Shown: positions 1 through 7,288 of the stretch, piece after piece
Layout of the letters: each line of letters starts with the position of its first letter
Numbering within the stretch: position 1 is the first letter of the stretch
Source of the DNA: Sabulicella rubraurantiaca
GTDB lineage: Bacteria > Pseudomonadota > Alphaproteobacteria > Acetobacterales > Acetobacteraceae
Reading direction: 5' to 3'
NCBI RefSeq assembly: GCF_017355885.1
Contig: NZ_JAFEUU010000001.1
Coordinates: 186,001 to 250,000, forward strand
Length of the DNA: 64,000 nt
The notes under the pieces: generated by a model
Databases searched by the model: none
What the model was told of the DNA's origin: nothing
The model's input: the letters and a program-made list of their open reading frames with translations, nothing else
Position numbers and translations under genes: made by a program

Positions 1-1064
1 GCCAGCGAGACGGCGCTGATATCCTGATCATGGCGGCGCGACAGTTTCTCCGCTGCCAGCAGCGCGCCCGGCGGTGGCGCCGGAAGTTCGATCGCGACGA
101 TGATCTCGTCCGACGCCAGGGCGTTGCGCCGGTAGCCGAGCAGGAACTCTTCCACCGGAACCCGACGCGCGCCGCGCGGAGAGGCACACTCCACGACGGC
201 CCCAAGCGCCAGCAGCACCGGCAGCGCATCTCCAATGGGTGAAGCCGTACCCAAATTCCCGCCAACGGTCCCGAGCGTGCGGATCTGCCGCGACCCCAGC
301 CGTTCCAGATAGGGGACGAGCGGGGCGAAGCGCGCATCCGCACGACAGGCTTCGAGCCACTCCGCATAAGGGGCCGCCGCGCCGATGCGCTGGCAGGCCT
401 CGCCCACTGTCACACCCTGCATCTCGCGCACGTTCAGCAGGCAGATCACCTCGGCCGGGTGCTCGCGATGCTCAGAGAATCTGAGGCCGAGATCCGTGCC
501 GCCCGCGAGCAGCATCGCATCAGGGAAGGCAGCACGCAGCGCCACGGCCTCCTCCAAGGTGGCTGGAAGGTGGAAGCCGCCGAATTGAGAGGAAGCTGCG
601 GCGAAGCCCGGCGCCGTCTCGCCGTCATCCGACATCGCCGCCATGGCGTCGAGGATGGGGCGGTAGCCGGTGCAGCGGCACAGGTTTCCGGCGAGCGCGG
701 CGTGCGGGTCGCCGCCCGATCGGGTCCAGGCCCAGGCCGCCATGACGATACCGGGGGTGCAGAACCCGCATTGCGTGGCGCCGCCCTCGGCCAGGGCCCG
801 CACCACCGGATGGTCACGTCCCAGGCCTTCCACGGCGCGGATTGCGCGTCCATGCATCTGGCCGAGCACGCACAGGCAGGCATTGACCGGGCGGCGCGAG
901 GCGCCTGCCTCGATGACGACCGTGCATGCGCCGCAATCCCCCTCGGCGCAGCCTTCCTTGGCGCCTGTCAGCCCCTCGGCGCGCAGCCAGTCGAGCAGCG
1001 TGGTGGTGGGCGGCGCCTCAATCGTCCGGCGCGCGCCGTTCAGCGTGATCTCGATCGAAGCCAT
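1..1064 (-). CDS. xdhA: Xanthine dehydrogenase-type small subunit (2Fe-2S + FAD), 3' end outside window
   Basis: Small subunit of a molybdenum hydroxylase. It passes electrons from the molybdopterin subunit through two 2Fe-2S clusters to FAD. Reading the minus strand from the ATG at 1064 gives an open frame that runs off the left edge without a stop. The plant-type 2Fe-2S domain has C39, C44, C47 and C63; the second cluster domain has C99, C102, C129 and C131 (CGFCTPG, then CRCTGYRP). A CO-dehydrogenase-type FAD domain follows from about residue 160 (AGGTDLGL, TVGGNLGTASP). The fused layout is that of XdhA/HpxA-type subunits. The upstream genes (PF06684 protein, enamidase-like) suggest a substrate other than purines, perhaps an N-heterocycle; the molybdenum subunit would lie beyond the edge. 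The family is sure, the substrate is not. Confidence 0.88.
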   Translation of the reverse strand, partial: MASIEITLNGARRTIEAPPTTTLLDWLRAEGLTGAKEGCAEGDCGACTVVIEAGASRRPVNACLCVLGQMHGRAIRAVEGLGRDHPVVRALAEGGATQCGFCTPGIVMAAWAWTRSGGDPHAALAGNLCRCTGYRPILDAMAAMSDDGETAPGFAAASSQFGGFHLPATLEEAVALRAAFPDAMLLAGGTDLGLRFSEHREHPAEVICLLNVREMQGVTVGEACQRIGAAAPYAEWLEACRADARFAPLVPYLERLGSRQIRTLGTVGGNLGTASPIGDALPVLLALGAVVECASPRGARRVPVEEFLLGYRRNALASDEIIVAIELPAPPPGALLAAEKLSRRHDQDISAVSL

Positions 1065-1095
1065 GCCGCATGATGGGCGCGGCACAGCACGGCTG

Positions 1096-1677
1096 TCACC
1101 GCAAACCATCCTCGCCGACGATTTCGTCAACAGTCAGGCCGCCGATGCGGGGCAGGGGGCGCCCGCCCGTCGTCAGCGCAAGGCAGAGCAGGATCTCGTC
1201 GCGCCGCGGCGCGTCGGGCATCCGCACCTCGATCGCGTCGAAATGCGAGCGGACGAAGGCGGCGTCCTTGTGCCCCAGCGGGACGTCCACCGCCGTGCCC
1301 ATGCCGCCGCGCTTCTTGGCAGAGGGAATGAGCGCCGGCCCCTTGCCGAGCGCCGCGCGCACCGACGCGCCCATCTTTGGATGCAGCAGCGCGGCAGCGT
1401 GCTCTAGCTCGCCATCCTCGCCCACGACGGCAGCCTTCCCGAAGGAATGGACCTGCTCTCCCGGGATGCCGAGCGCCCCGATGGCCCGCGTGGCGAGTTC
1501 CGCCCCGAGCGTCGCGCCCAGTTCGACCAGGGTGGTCAGGTCCTCCTCGAAGCGGCCAGCGAAGGGATTTCGCAGCACAGCCATGGCGACGGCGCGGCGA
1601 ATGGGCGGGGAAACGGGGCGCCCGACCTCCATCGCGGTTTCCTCGACGAGGACGGCCCATTTGCGGATCGCGGTCAT
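1096..1677 (-). CDS. Amino acid synthesis family protein (PF06684/DUF1185)
   Basis: A 193-residue protein that I recognise as the PF06684 family, whose biochemical role is unsettled despite the name. Conserved-looking stretches are IRKWAVLVEETAMEVG at the N terminus, FGKAAVVGEDGELEHAAALLHP in the middle and a C-terminal RRDEILLCLAL. The ATG at 1677 is preferred over the upstream in-frame ATG at 1731 because it overlaps the stop of the enamidase-like gene by four bases (ATGA), the usual sign of translational coupling. It lies between the enamidase-like gene and xdhA in one minus-strand operon, so it probably works in the same catabolic route. No signal peptide or membrane segment is visible. 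Confidence 0.75.
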   Translation of the reverse strand: MTAIRKWAVLVEETAMEVGRPVSPPIRRAVAMAVLRNPFAGRFEEDLTTLVELGATLGAELATRAIGALGIPGEQVHSFGKAAVVGEDGELEHAAALLHPKMGASVRAALGKGPALIPSAKKRGGMGTAVDVPLGHKDAAFVRSHFDAIEVRMPDAPRRDEILLCLALTTGGRPLPRIGGLTVDEIVGEDGLR

Positions 1678-2828
1678 GCCAGCACCTCCGGGATTCGGGC
1701 GGCGGGCGGCGTGTTGCGCGAACGGCCGCAACGCACCTCGCCATCCACGATCACCATGCCGATCCCGGGCAGTTCACCATGGATGAAGGCTTCTGCTGCA
1801 TCCTCTCCGGCACCGCCGATCGGCGCATCCAGGAACACGAGGTCAGCGGGGCGTCCCATGGCGATGGTCCCGGCTTCGATCCCGCGCCAGCGCGCCGTGT
1901 TGCCGCCCGCCGCCGCGATGGCGATGCCCGGGTCGAGTTCGCCGAGCGAGCAGAGCAGCGAGATCGTCCGCAGCACGCCGAGCGGCTGTACGCCCGATCC
2001 GGCCGGGCTGTCCGTGCCAAGGACCAAACGGTCCAGCCGGCCCATCTCCCGGAGCACGTTCACGGCGTGGAGAGCGTTGCGCGGGTTGCCGTTGTGGACG
2101 ATTTCGATGGCGCGCTTCGTGCCCTCAATGACCTTCGTCAGCTCCGCGGCGGGCAAGGAGGTCGGGCCCCCGTTGATGTGTGCGACGATGTCCGCATCAG
2201 CGGCGATCACCACCGGGGCGCGCATCAGGTTGGAGCCGGCGATGGACGGGCCGCCGCAGTGGATCATGGCGTTCAGCCCGGCTTCGCGTGCGGCCTGCAT
2301 GTGCTCCACCACCTCCGCCTCGTCCTTCACGGTGCCCAGCCCGAACTCGCCGAGCCAGCGCACTCCGGCGCGCGCCATCTCGGCATAATCCTCCCGGGTG
2401 ATGCCGCGCTCGGGCACTGGGGCGCCGGCCAGGACGCGTGCACCCATTGGGCGGAACGCGGAAAAGGCGCGCTGCGCGGCGACGGCGAGGGCCTTTACCC
2501 CAACCGGGTCCTTGGGCCTGCCGGGCAGATGCACCTCGCCGGCCGAGATCAGCGTCGTCGTGCCGCCATGGACCATGCCCTCGATCCAGCCCAACTGGTT
2601 CTGGCGTGGGGTCCAATCGCCGAATGCGGGATGGACGTGGTTGTCGATCAGCCCGGGCATGACGGCACAGCCATGCGCCTCGATGACCGTCTCCGCCTCG
2701 AAATCCGCAGCGCGGCCGATGCCTGCGATGCAGCCGTCTTCGACGAGGATGGCATCGGCGTCCAGCACGGGGTCCCGCACTATGCCGGAAAATACGAGGC
2801 CGAGGCCCCGGATGAGGCTTCGCGTCAT
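1674..2828 (-). CDS. Amidohydrolase family protein, enamidase-like
   Basis: A 384-residue metal-dependent hydrolase. Amidohydrolase motifs are VMPGLIDNHVHPAFGD near residue 60 (first metal-binding His pair), a central MIHCGG, a later IVHNGNPRNALH and LGTDSPAGSGVQP with the metal-binding Asp. The C-terminal part has the composite beta-sandwich typical of the superfamily (GRPADLVFLDAP). It most resembles enamidase of anaerobic nicotinate fermentation, which opens the ring of a reduced 6-oxonicotinate by cyclic enamide hydrolysis; this is a family-level inference. The ATG at 2828 directly starts the domain and is divergent to the gene at 2934. Neighbouring molybdenum-hydroxylase, PF06684 and UPF0280 genes support a heterocycle-degradation role. 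Confidence 0.7.
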   Translation of the reverse strand: MTRSLIRGLGLVFSGIVRDPVLDADAILVEDGCIAGIGRAADFEAETVIEAHGCAVMPGLIDNHVHPAFGDWTPRQNQLGWIEGMVHGGTTTLISAGEVHLPGRPKDPVGVKALAVAAQRAFSAFRPMGARVLAGAPVPERGITREDYAEMARAGVRWLGEFGLGTVKDEAEVVEHMQAAREAGLNAMIHCGGPSIAGSNLMRAPVVIAADADIVAHINGGPTSLPAAELTKVIEGTKRAIEIVHNGNPRNALHAVNVLREMGRLDRLVLGTDSPAGSGVQPLGVLRTISLLCSLGELDPGIAIAAAGGNTARWRGIEAGTIAMGRPADLVFLDAPIGGAGEDAAEAFIHGELPGIGMVIVDGEVRCGRSRNTPPAARIPEVLA

Positions 2829-2933
2829 TTGTTCCCTCTCTCCTCGCCCTGCGAGGTTGAAAGGGCGGGGCAGGGCTGTCAAAGCCCGGTGGATTTTTCG
2901 CGCGCGCACCCTCACACTCGCCCGGCGCTTGGC

Positions 2934-3155
2934 ATGGAGGCGGCGGAGTTGGACCGTTACTGGCGCCCGCGCCATCTGCGGGCGGCGTTGCACATCTCGG
3001 TAGGCGAGGGAGCGCGTAACCATCGCGCGACCTTGGAGGGACCGGCGGCGGACAGCGCCGGGCTGTACGGCGCGCTGGGCAGGCGTGAGGAGGACACCAT
3101 CGCGTTCGCCGTGCCCCGTCACTTCGCCAATCGCATGCTGGATGCGCTGGGGTGA
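2934..3155 (+). CDS. Small protein of unknown function (73 aa) coupled to UPF0280
   Basis: I do not recognise this protein. It starts at the ATG at 2934 and its stop overlaps the GTG start of the UPF0280 gene by four bases (GTGA), so the two are probably translated together. It is hydrophilic, with no signal peptide, membrane segment or cysteine. The sequence runs MEAAELDRYWRPRHLRAALH and ends FANRMLDALG. The coupling is the main argument that it is real. It could be a small accessory subunit or the remnant of a larger redox protein. Confidence 0.5.
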   Translation: MEAAELDRYWRPRHLRAALHISVGEGARNHRATLEGPAADSAGLYGALGRREEDTIAFAVPRHFANRMLDALG

Positions 3156-4060
3156 CGGACTGGCCTCCGCCACAGCGCCACCTCCTCCCCGACGGGCGGA
3201 TGCACCTTTCGGATGGGCCGATGGACCTGCTGATCGGGCTGGAAGGGACGCGTCCCGCCATCCAGACGGCGCGGGAGGTGGCGTTCCGCGCCCTGTGCGG
3301 CGTGCTTCCCGCTCTGGCTGCGGAACTTCCCCTGTTGCGGGCGCCCCTGCTAGGCCGCCCGCCCGAGGCCGCGCATCCGGTTTCGCGCCGGATGGTCGAA
3401 GCGTGCTGGCCTTTCCGCGCCGCCCTCATCACGCCCATGGCTGCGGTCGCGGGCGCAGTGGCAGAGCACGTTCTGGCGGCGATCGCGGCGGTGCCGGGTC
3501 TTTCGGCCGCCCATGTGAACAATGGCGGCGACATTGCCGTCCATCTGTCGCCTGGAGCGTCCTTGCGCATCGGGCTGGTGGAGCGGGCGGATCGCCCGGG
3601 CGTCGGACCCGTCGCGCATCTCCGCGCTGAGGACGGGGTGGGCGGCATCGCCACTTCGGGCTGGCGCGGGCGATCCTTTTCCCTTGGCATCGCGGATGCC
3701 GTGACCGTGCTGGCCTGCCGGGCGGCGGAGGCGGACGCCGCGGCGACGGTCATCGCCAACGCCGTGAATGCCGAGCATCCTTCCATCCTCCGGCGCCCGG
3801 CCGAGGAGCTGGACCCGGATACTGACTTGGTAGGACAAGGCGTCACGGTCGCGGTCGGAACCCTCCCGGTATCACTGCTTGAGGCAGCCTTGGATGCGGG
3901 GCTCTGCCAAGCGGAGCTGCTTCTCGCCCGGGGACAGATCCGTGGGGCCTTTCTGAGTCTGGGGGGCTGCACGCGCGTGGCCGGTAGCGCAGAGATTGCT
4001 GCCTTGGGTGCCCCGGCCGCGTTGCTGCCGAAGAGTGCCGGCGGATCCGGCGAAGAGTGA
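3152..4060 (+). CDS. UPF0280 family protein (ApbE-like fold)
   Basis: A 302-residue member of the UPF0280 family, related in fold to the ApbE flavin transferases. The strongest signature is AAHVNNGGDIAVHLSPG near residue 125, followed by GIATSGWRGRSFSLGIADAVTVLA, which resembles the ApbE-type TSG and DA metal-binding region. Starts with GTG at 3152, overlapping the previous stop. A flavin-transfer role has not been shown for the family; in alphaproteobacteria the genes often sit beside heterocycle reductases and molybdenum hydroxylases (from memory), in line with the divergent operon here. No signal peptide. Confidence 0.75.
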   Translation: MTDWPPPQRHLLPDGRMHLSDGPMDLLIGLEGTRPAIQTAREVAFRALCGVLPALAAELPLLRAPLLGRPPEAAHPVSRRMVEACWPFRAALITPMAAVAGAVAEHVLAAIAAVPGLSAAHVNNGGDIAVHLSPGASLRIGLVERADRPGVGPVAHLRAEDGVGGIATSGWRGRSFSLGIADAVTVLACRAAEADAAATVIANAVNAEHPSILRRPAEELDPDTDLVGQGVTVAVGTLPVSLLEAALDAGLCQAELLLARGQIRGAFLSLGGCTRVAGSAEIAALGAPAALLPKSAGGSGEE

Positions 4061-4077
4061 AAAGGGAGGACAGGGCG

Positions 4078-4599
4078 ATGAGCGACCCGCGGCTGAGACG
4101 CCGGATCCTGGTGCTGGGAATGGCGAGCGGTGGAATCACCGCTCAGGCCGGGGCGCAGCAGCCTAAGAGCGGCTCTCCTGGCACGACGCCTTCCGAGCCG
4201 CCCGGCAAGCGCAAGTCCTCGCCTCCGGAAGAGGCACCGCGTCCGCCCCCCAACCGAGGAACCTCGGATTCGGACCCGAGCGATCCGCCGGGCCAGGGGA
4301 GGGGCGGCAGCCGCCCGCGCGGTACGACCGACAGCGACCCGAATGATCCGCCCGGCCAGGGGCGCGGCGGCTCGCGCCCACCTGGACGCGGCGCGACGGA
4401 TAGCGACCCGAACGATCCGGTCGGTCGAGGCCGGGGCGGCGGAGGCGAGCAGGGTGGTGGCGTCACCGACCGCGACCCAAACGACCCGCCCGGCCGTGGC
4501 CGCGGCGGTGGGCGCGGTCCACAAGGCCCGACCGACACCGACCCGTTCGATCCGGCTGGCCGCGGACGCGGCGACGGTCCAGAACTCAAGAGCACCTGA
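4078..4599 (+). CDS. Probable exported protein with TDSDPNDPPGxGRGG repeats
   Basis: A 173-residue low-complexity protein. The N terminus (SDPRLRRRILVLGMASGG, then an Ala-rich stretch to AQAGAQQ) looks like an export signal, possibly Tat-like because of the arginine run, though no true twin-arginine box with FLK is seen. The rest is Pro, Gly, Asp and Arg rich, with five copies of a unit close to TDSDPNDPPGQGRGGSR between about residues 60 and 165; the first copy reads SDSDPSDPPGQGRGG and the last TDTDPFDPAGRGRGD. The ATG at 4078 is preferred to a GTG at 4057 because AAGGGAGGA lies at 4061-4069. No catalytic domain is visible. Acidic DxDPxD units could bind Ca2+, but that is only a guess. Confidence 0.6.
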   Translation: MSDPRLRRRILVLGMASGGITAQAGAQQPKSGSPGTTPSEPPGKRKSSPPEEAPRPPPNRGTSDSDPSDPPGQGRGGSRPRGTTDSDPNDPPGQGRGGSRPPGRGATDSDPNDPVGRGRGGGGEQGGGVTDRDPNDPPGRGRGGGRGPQGPTDTDPFDPAGRGRGDGPELKST

Positions 4600-4608
4600 C
4601 GCGGCGGG

Positions 4609-4830
4609 TCAGCCCTCGCCGCGGGCCGCCGCCAGAGCGAAGACGCGCAGGCGGCTGGCCAAAGGCTGCTCACCGCGCAGCGCATCCTGCTCCGTCACCA
4701 GCGCAGCCAGGGTGAGGCCGCGCGCTGCGGCCATGCGCTCCAGCGCCGCCCAGAACTCGGGCTCCAGCGCGATGGAGGTGGCATGGCCTGCGAGGCGCAG
4801 CGAGCGCTTGGACAGATGCGCCCCAGTCAC
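4609..4830 (-). CDS. Ribbon-helix-helix domain protein (PF13467-like)
   Basis: A 73-residue protein with the RHH_4-type signature: LRLAGHATSIALEPEFWAAL, then a hydrophobic second helix (GLTLAALV). RHH proteins bind DNA as dimers through the short N-terminal strand. It starts with GTG, and the start overlaps the fumC stop by four bases, so it is the second gene of a fumC operon. In alphaproteobacteria such small RHH proteins commonly trail fumC (from memory). Whether it represses this operon cannot be told from sequence. Confidence 0.75.
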   Translation of the reverse strand: MTGAHLSKRSLRLAGHATSIALEPEFWAALERMAAARGLTLAALVTEQDALRGEQPLASRLRVFALAAARGEG

Positions 4831-6215
4831 GCAGGGCGGATCATCGTCTCTGGTCGGACCCAGGCGTCGAACTCGGCGCCCGTGCTCACGCCCAGCCGGA
4901 TCGCGGCCTCACGGAGCGTCAGATCCTCGTGCAGGGCCAGCTTCGCCACCTTCACCGCCTTATCGTAGCCGACATGCGGATTCAGCGCCGTGGCGAGCAT
5001 CAGTGACTTCGCGAGGTTCTCCGCGAGGCGCGGGAGGTTCGGCTCCAGCTTGTCCACCATGTGCTGCGCGAAGCTTTCCGAGGCATCGGCGAGCAAGGTG
5101 ATGGATTGCAGCACAGCCTGGATGATGAGCGGCTTGTAGGTATTCAGTTCAAGGTGGCCATGCGCATTGGCGATGGTGACGGCGACTTGGTTGCCCATCA
5201 CCTGCGCGCAAACCATGGTCAGCGCCTCGCTCTGGGTGGGGTTGGTCTTGCCCGGCATGATCGAGGAGGACAGGCCGTCCTCAGGGATCATCAGTTCGGA
5301 CAGGCCGGAACGAGGGCCAGAGCCGAGAAGGCGTATGTCGTTCGCCATTTTGGTGAGCGAGGCGGCGATGACGTTCAGCGCGCCGTGCAGCTCCAGAAAG
5401 GCGTCATGCGCCGCCATCCCTTCCGACTTGTCGGGATTGGGCGCGAAGGCCAAGCCGGTTCGGACTGCGATTACCTCGCAGAAGAGGCGGTCGAAATCCT
5501 TGTGGCGATTCAGCCCGGTTCCCGCCGCCGTACCACCCTGCGGCAGCATGAGGAGGCGCGGCATGCAGGCATCCAGGCGATCCAGCCCCAGGCGGACCTG
5601 CCGCTCCCAGGTGGCGAATTCCCCGCCCAGCGTCACCGGCACTGCGTCCATCAGGTGGGTGCGGCCGACCTTGACCACAGTGGCCCATTGCGCCGCCCGC
5701 GCCGCGAGGCTCTGAGCCAGCGTGCCCAGAGCAGGCTTCAACCGGTTCACCACCGCCTGCGCGGCGGCGAGGTGCATGACCGTCGGGAAGCTGTCGTTGG
5801 AAGACTGACCGCGATTGACGTGGTCGTTCGGATGCACCGGGTCGCGCGAACCAAGCTCATGGCCGAGCAATTGGTTCGCCCGGTTCGAGACCACTTCATT
5901 GGCGTTCATGTTGGTCTGAGTGCCCGACCCGGTCTGCCAGACCGAAAGCGGGAAATCCGCGTCCCGCGCGCCGGAGATGATCTCCTCGGCGGCCTGCTTG
6001 ATCGGGTCGGCCAGCAGGGCGGGCAGCTCGCCCAGCCGGCGATTCGCCTCGGCCGCCGCCCATTTCTGCTGTCCCACGGCGCGGATCAGCGCCGGCGGGA
6101 AGCGTTCGGTCCCGATGGCGAAGAGGCGCCTCGCCCGCTCAGTCTGCGGGCCCCAAAGGCGGTCCGCAGGGATCTCGATGGTGCCGAGGCTGTCGGTTTC
6201 GGTTCGCGTGGTCAT
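4827..6215 (-). CDS. fumC: Class II fumarate hydratase
   Basis: Iron-independent, oxygen-stable fumarase that interconverts fumarate and L-malate in the TCA cycle. 462 residues, the normal length. Signatures: GSGTQTNMNANEV, the HPNDHVN region with substrate-contacting residues, GRTHLMDAVP, GGTAAGTG and the lyase signature SSSIMPGKTNPTQSE. The ATG at 6215 gives MTTRTETDSLGTIEIPAD, the usual FumC beginning. The gene is transcribed with the downstream RHH gene. A second, unrelated class I fumarase is encoded at 7289-8965. Confidence 0.97.
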   Translation of the reverse strand: MTTRTETDSLGTIEIPADRLWGPQTERARRLFAIGTERFPPALIRAVGQQKWAAAEANRRLGELPALLADPIKQAAEEIISGARDADFPLSVWQTGSGTQTNMNANEVVSNRANQLLGHELGSRDPVHPNDHVNRGQSSNDSFPTVMHLAAAQAVVNRLKPALGTLAQSLAARAAQWATVVKVGRTHLMDAVPVTLGGEFATWERQVRLGLDRLDACMPRLLMLPQGGTAAGTGLNRHKDFDRLFCEVIAVRTGLAFAPNPDKSEGMAAHDAFLELHGALNVIAASLTKMANDIRLLGSGPRSGLSELMIPEDGLSSSIMPGKTNPTQSEALTMVCAQVMGNQVAVTIANAHGHLELNTYKPLIIQAVLQSITLLADASESFAQHMVDKLEPNLPRLAENLAKSLMLATALNPHVGYDKAVKVAKLALHEDLTLREAAIRLGVSTGAEFDAWVRPETMIRPA

Positions 6216-6279
6216 GCTACCCTCCCGTCCGCGGCAGTAAAGCGCAGGCGAGGCGATCGTTCCACGCCGAAGCCGATGG

Positions 6280-6678
6280 TCAGTCGCTGTAGGTCGCGAT
6301 CTCGATCAAGTTTCCGTCAGGGTCCCGGCAGTACACGCTGGTGATGGGGCCCAGCGCGCCGTCCTTGGGGACGGGGCCCTGCTCCACCACCACGCCACAG
6401 TGGTGGAGATGCGCCACCACTTCCATCGCCGTAACGGTGACGATGAAGCAGAGGTCATGCGTGGCCGGAGCGGCGGCAAGGCCGGACCACCATTCCGCCT
6501 GGGTCGCCTCCTGCGGGCGGAGGTTGATCTTCTGCCCGCCGAAGCGCAGCGAGGTGCGGCGGTGGGGGCCAAACTCCTCCCGCTCCATGCCGAGGACGCG
6601 CTGGTACCAGGCGGCGCTGATCTCCACGTCCCGGCAGGTGACGACCAGGTGATCGAGACGGTCCACCGAGAAGCGCAT
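6280..6678 (-). CDS. VOC family protein (glyoxalase/dioxygenase superfamily)
   Basis: A 132-residue single-module vicinal-oxygen-chelate protein. It has the beta-alpha-beta-beta-beta repeat pattern with DHLVVTCRDVEISAAWYQRVLG at the start (His a likely metal ligand) and YCRDPDGNLIEIATYSD at the end (Glu a likely ligand); PATHDLCFIV supplies the middle His. It resembles the virulence-protein/VOC_like subgroup rather than true glyoxalase I. The ATG at 6678 shares one base with the stop of the Rid gene upstream. The upstream longer frame to 6930 only overlaps the Rid gene. Substrate unknown. Confidence 0.8.
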   Translation of the reverse strand: MRFSVDRLDHLVVTCRDVEISAAWYQRVLGMEREEFGPHRRTSLRFGGQKINLRPQEATQAEWWSGLAAAPATHDLCFIVTVTAMEVVAHLHHCGVVVEQGPVPKDGALGPITSVYCRDPDGNLIEIATYSD

Positions 6679-7079
6679 CAGCCCTTGTCCCCTTGCTGGC
6701 GGCGCAGCCGCGCCGTCACTTCGATCTCGATCCGCATCGCATCCGCCTGCAGCCCGGCATGAAGCAGGGTGGAGGCCGGCCGCACCTCGCCGAACCAGCG
6801 CCGGACCACCGGCCAGCAGGGCTCCCAATCCTCGCGGCGCGGCACGATGAACGTTGCACGCACCACATCCGCCACCTCCGCCCCCGCTTGGCGCAATGCC
6901 GCCGCGATATTGCGGAAGGCCTGCTCGCACTGGTCTTCGACGCCTTCGGCGATGGTCATGGTCGCGTAGTCGTAGCCGGTCGTGCCGGAGACGAAGATCC
7001 AGTCGCCATCGACCACGGCGCGGGAGTAGCCGATCTCCGCCTCGAAGCGGGAGCCGGAGGAGATGAGGCGGCGCGTCAT
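6678..7079 (-). CDS. Rid family protein (RidA/YjgF-like), apparently without the catalytic Arg
   Basis: A 133-residue protein of the RidA/YjgF/YER057c fold, which in true RidA removes reactive enamine/imine intermediates released by PLP enzymes. Recognisable parts: VSGTTGYDYATM, EQAFRNIAAALRQAGAEVADVVRATFIV and the closing IEIEVTARL. In enamine-deaminating RidA the key arginine lies in a PAR(S/T) motif; here the corresponding stretch reads RPASTLLHAGL, so the arginine seems to be replaced. The protein is therefore better called a Rid-family member than a RidA enzyme. It is followed directly by the VOC gene. Confidence 0.85.
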   Translation of the reverse strand: MTRRLISSGSRFEAEIGYSRAVVDGDWIFVSGTTGYDYATMTIAEGVEDQCEQAFRNIAAALRQAGAEVADVVRATFIVPRREDWEPCWPVVRRWFGEVRPASTLLHAGLQADAMRIEIEVTARLRRQQGDKG

Positions 7080-7089
7080 GCGTGTGATC

Positions 7090-7245
7090 CTACCCTCGAG
7101 GCGCCGCTACCAGCCGGAAGACGAGGCGGCGCGCCAGCGGCATGACCACCAGGATCGTCGGGAACGCGATCACCCGGAAGCTCGTCCACGCCACCGGCCA
7201 GCTGGACATGCGTGAGACCACGGAGGTCAGCAGGCAGGTCAGCAT
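7090..7245 (-). CDS. Small membrane protein, DUF2798-like
   Basis: A 51-residue hydrophobic protein starting at the ATG at 7245, between the class I fumarase and the Rid gene on the same strand. The sequence resembles the second half of DUF2798 proteins: MLTCLLTSVVSRM, then WPVAWTSFRVIAFPTILVV, ending LARRLVFRLV. It is shorter than the usual 70-80 residues because the loop between the two helices is reduced and no N-terminal extension is available without a non-standard start. Two membrane segments are likely. It could be a degraded copy. Confidence 0.5.
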   Translation of the reverse strand: MLTCLLTSVVSRMSSWPVAWTSFRVIAFPTILVVMPLARRLVFRLVAAPRG

Positions 7246-7288
7246 TAGCGCGGTGCAATTTGTTTGCAGACGAAGCCACCGGGTCGGA

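Noticed and set aside
2197-4524. 775-codon minus-strand frame
   Set aside because: Covers the UPF0280 gene and the repeat protein in antisense; contains only Arg/Pro-rich low complexity.
4143-4685. Minus-strand repeat protein (Pro/Arg/Gly) opposite the TDSDPNDPPG protein
   Set aside because: It is the mirror of the repeats; the plus frame has a ribosome site and export signal, the minus frame has neither.
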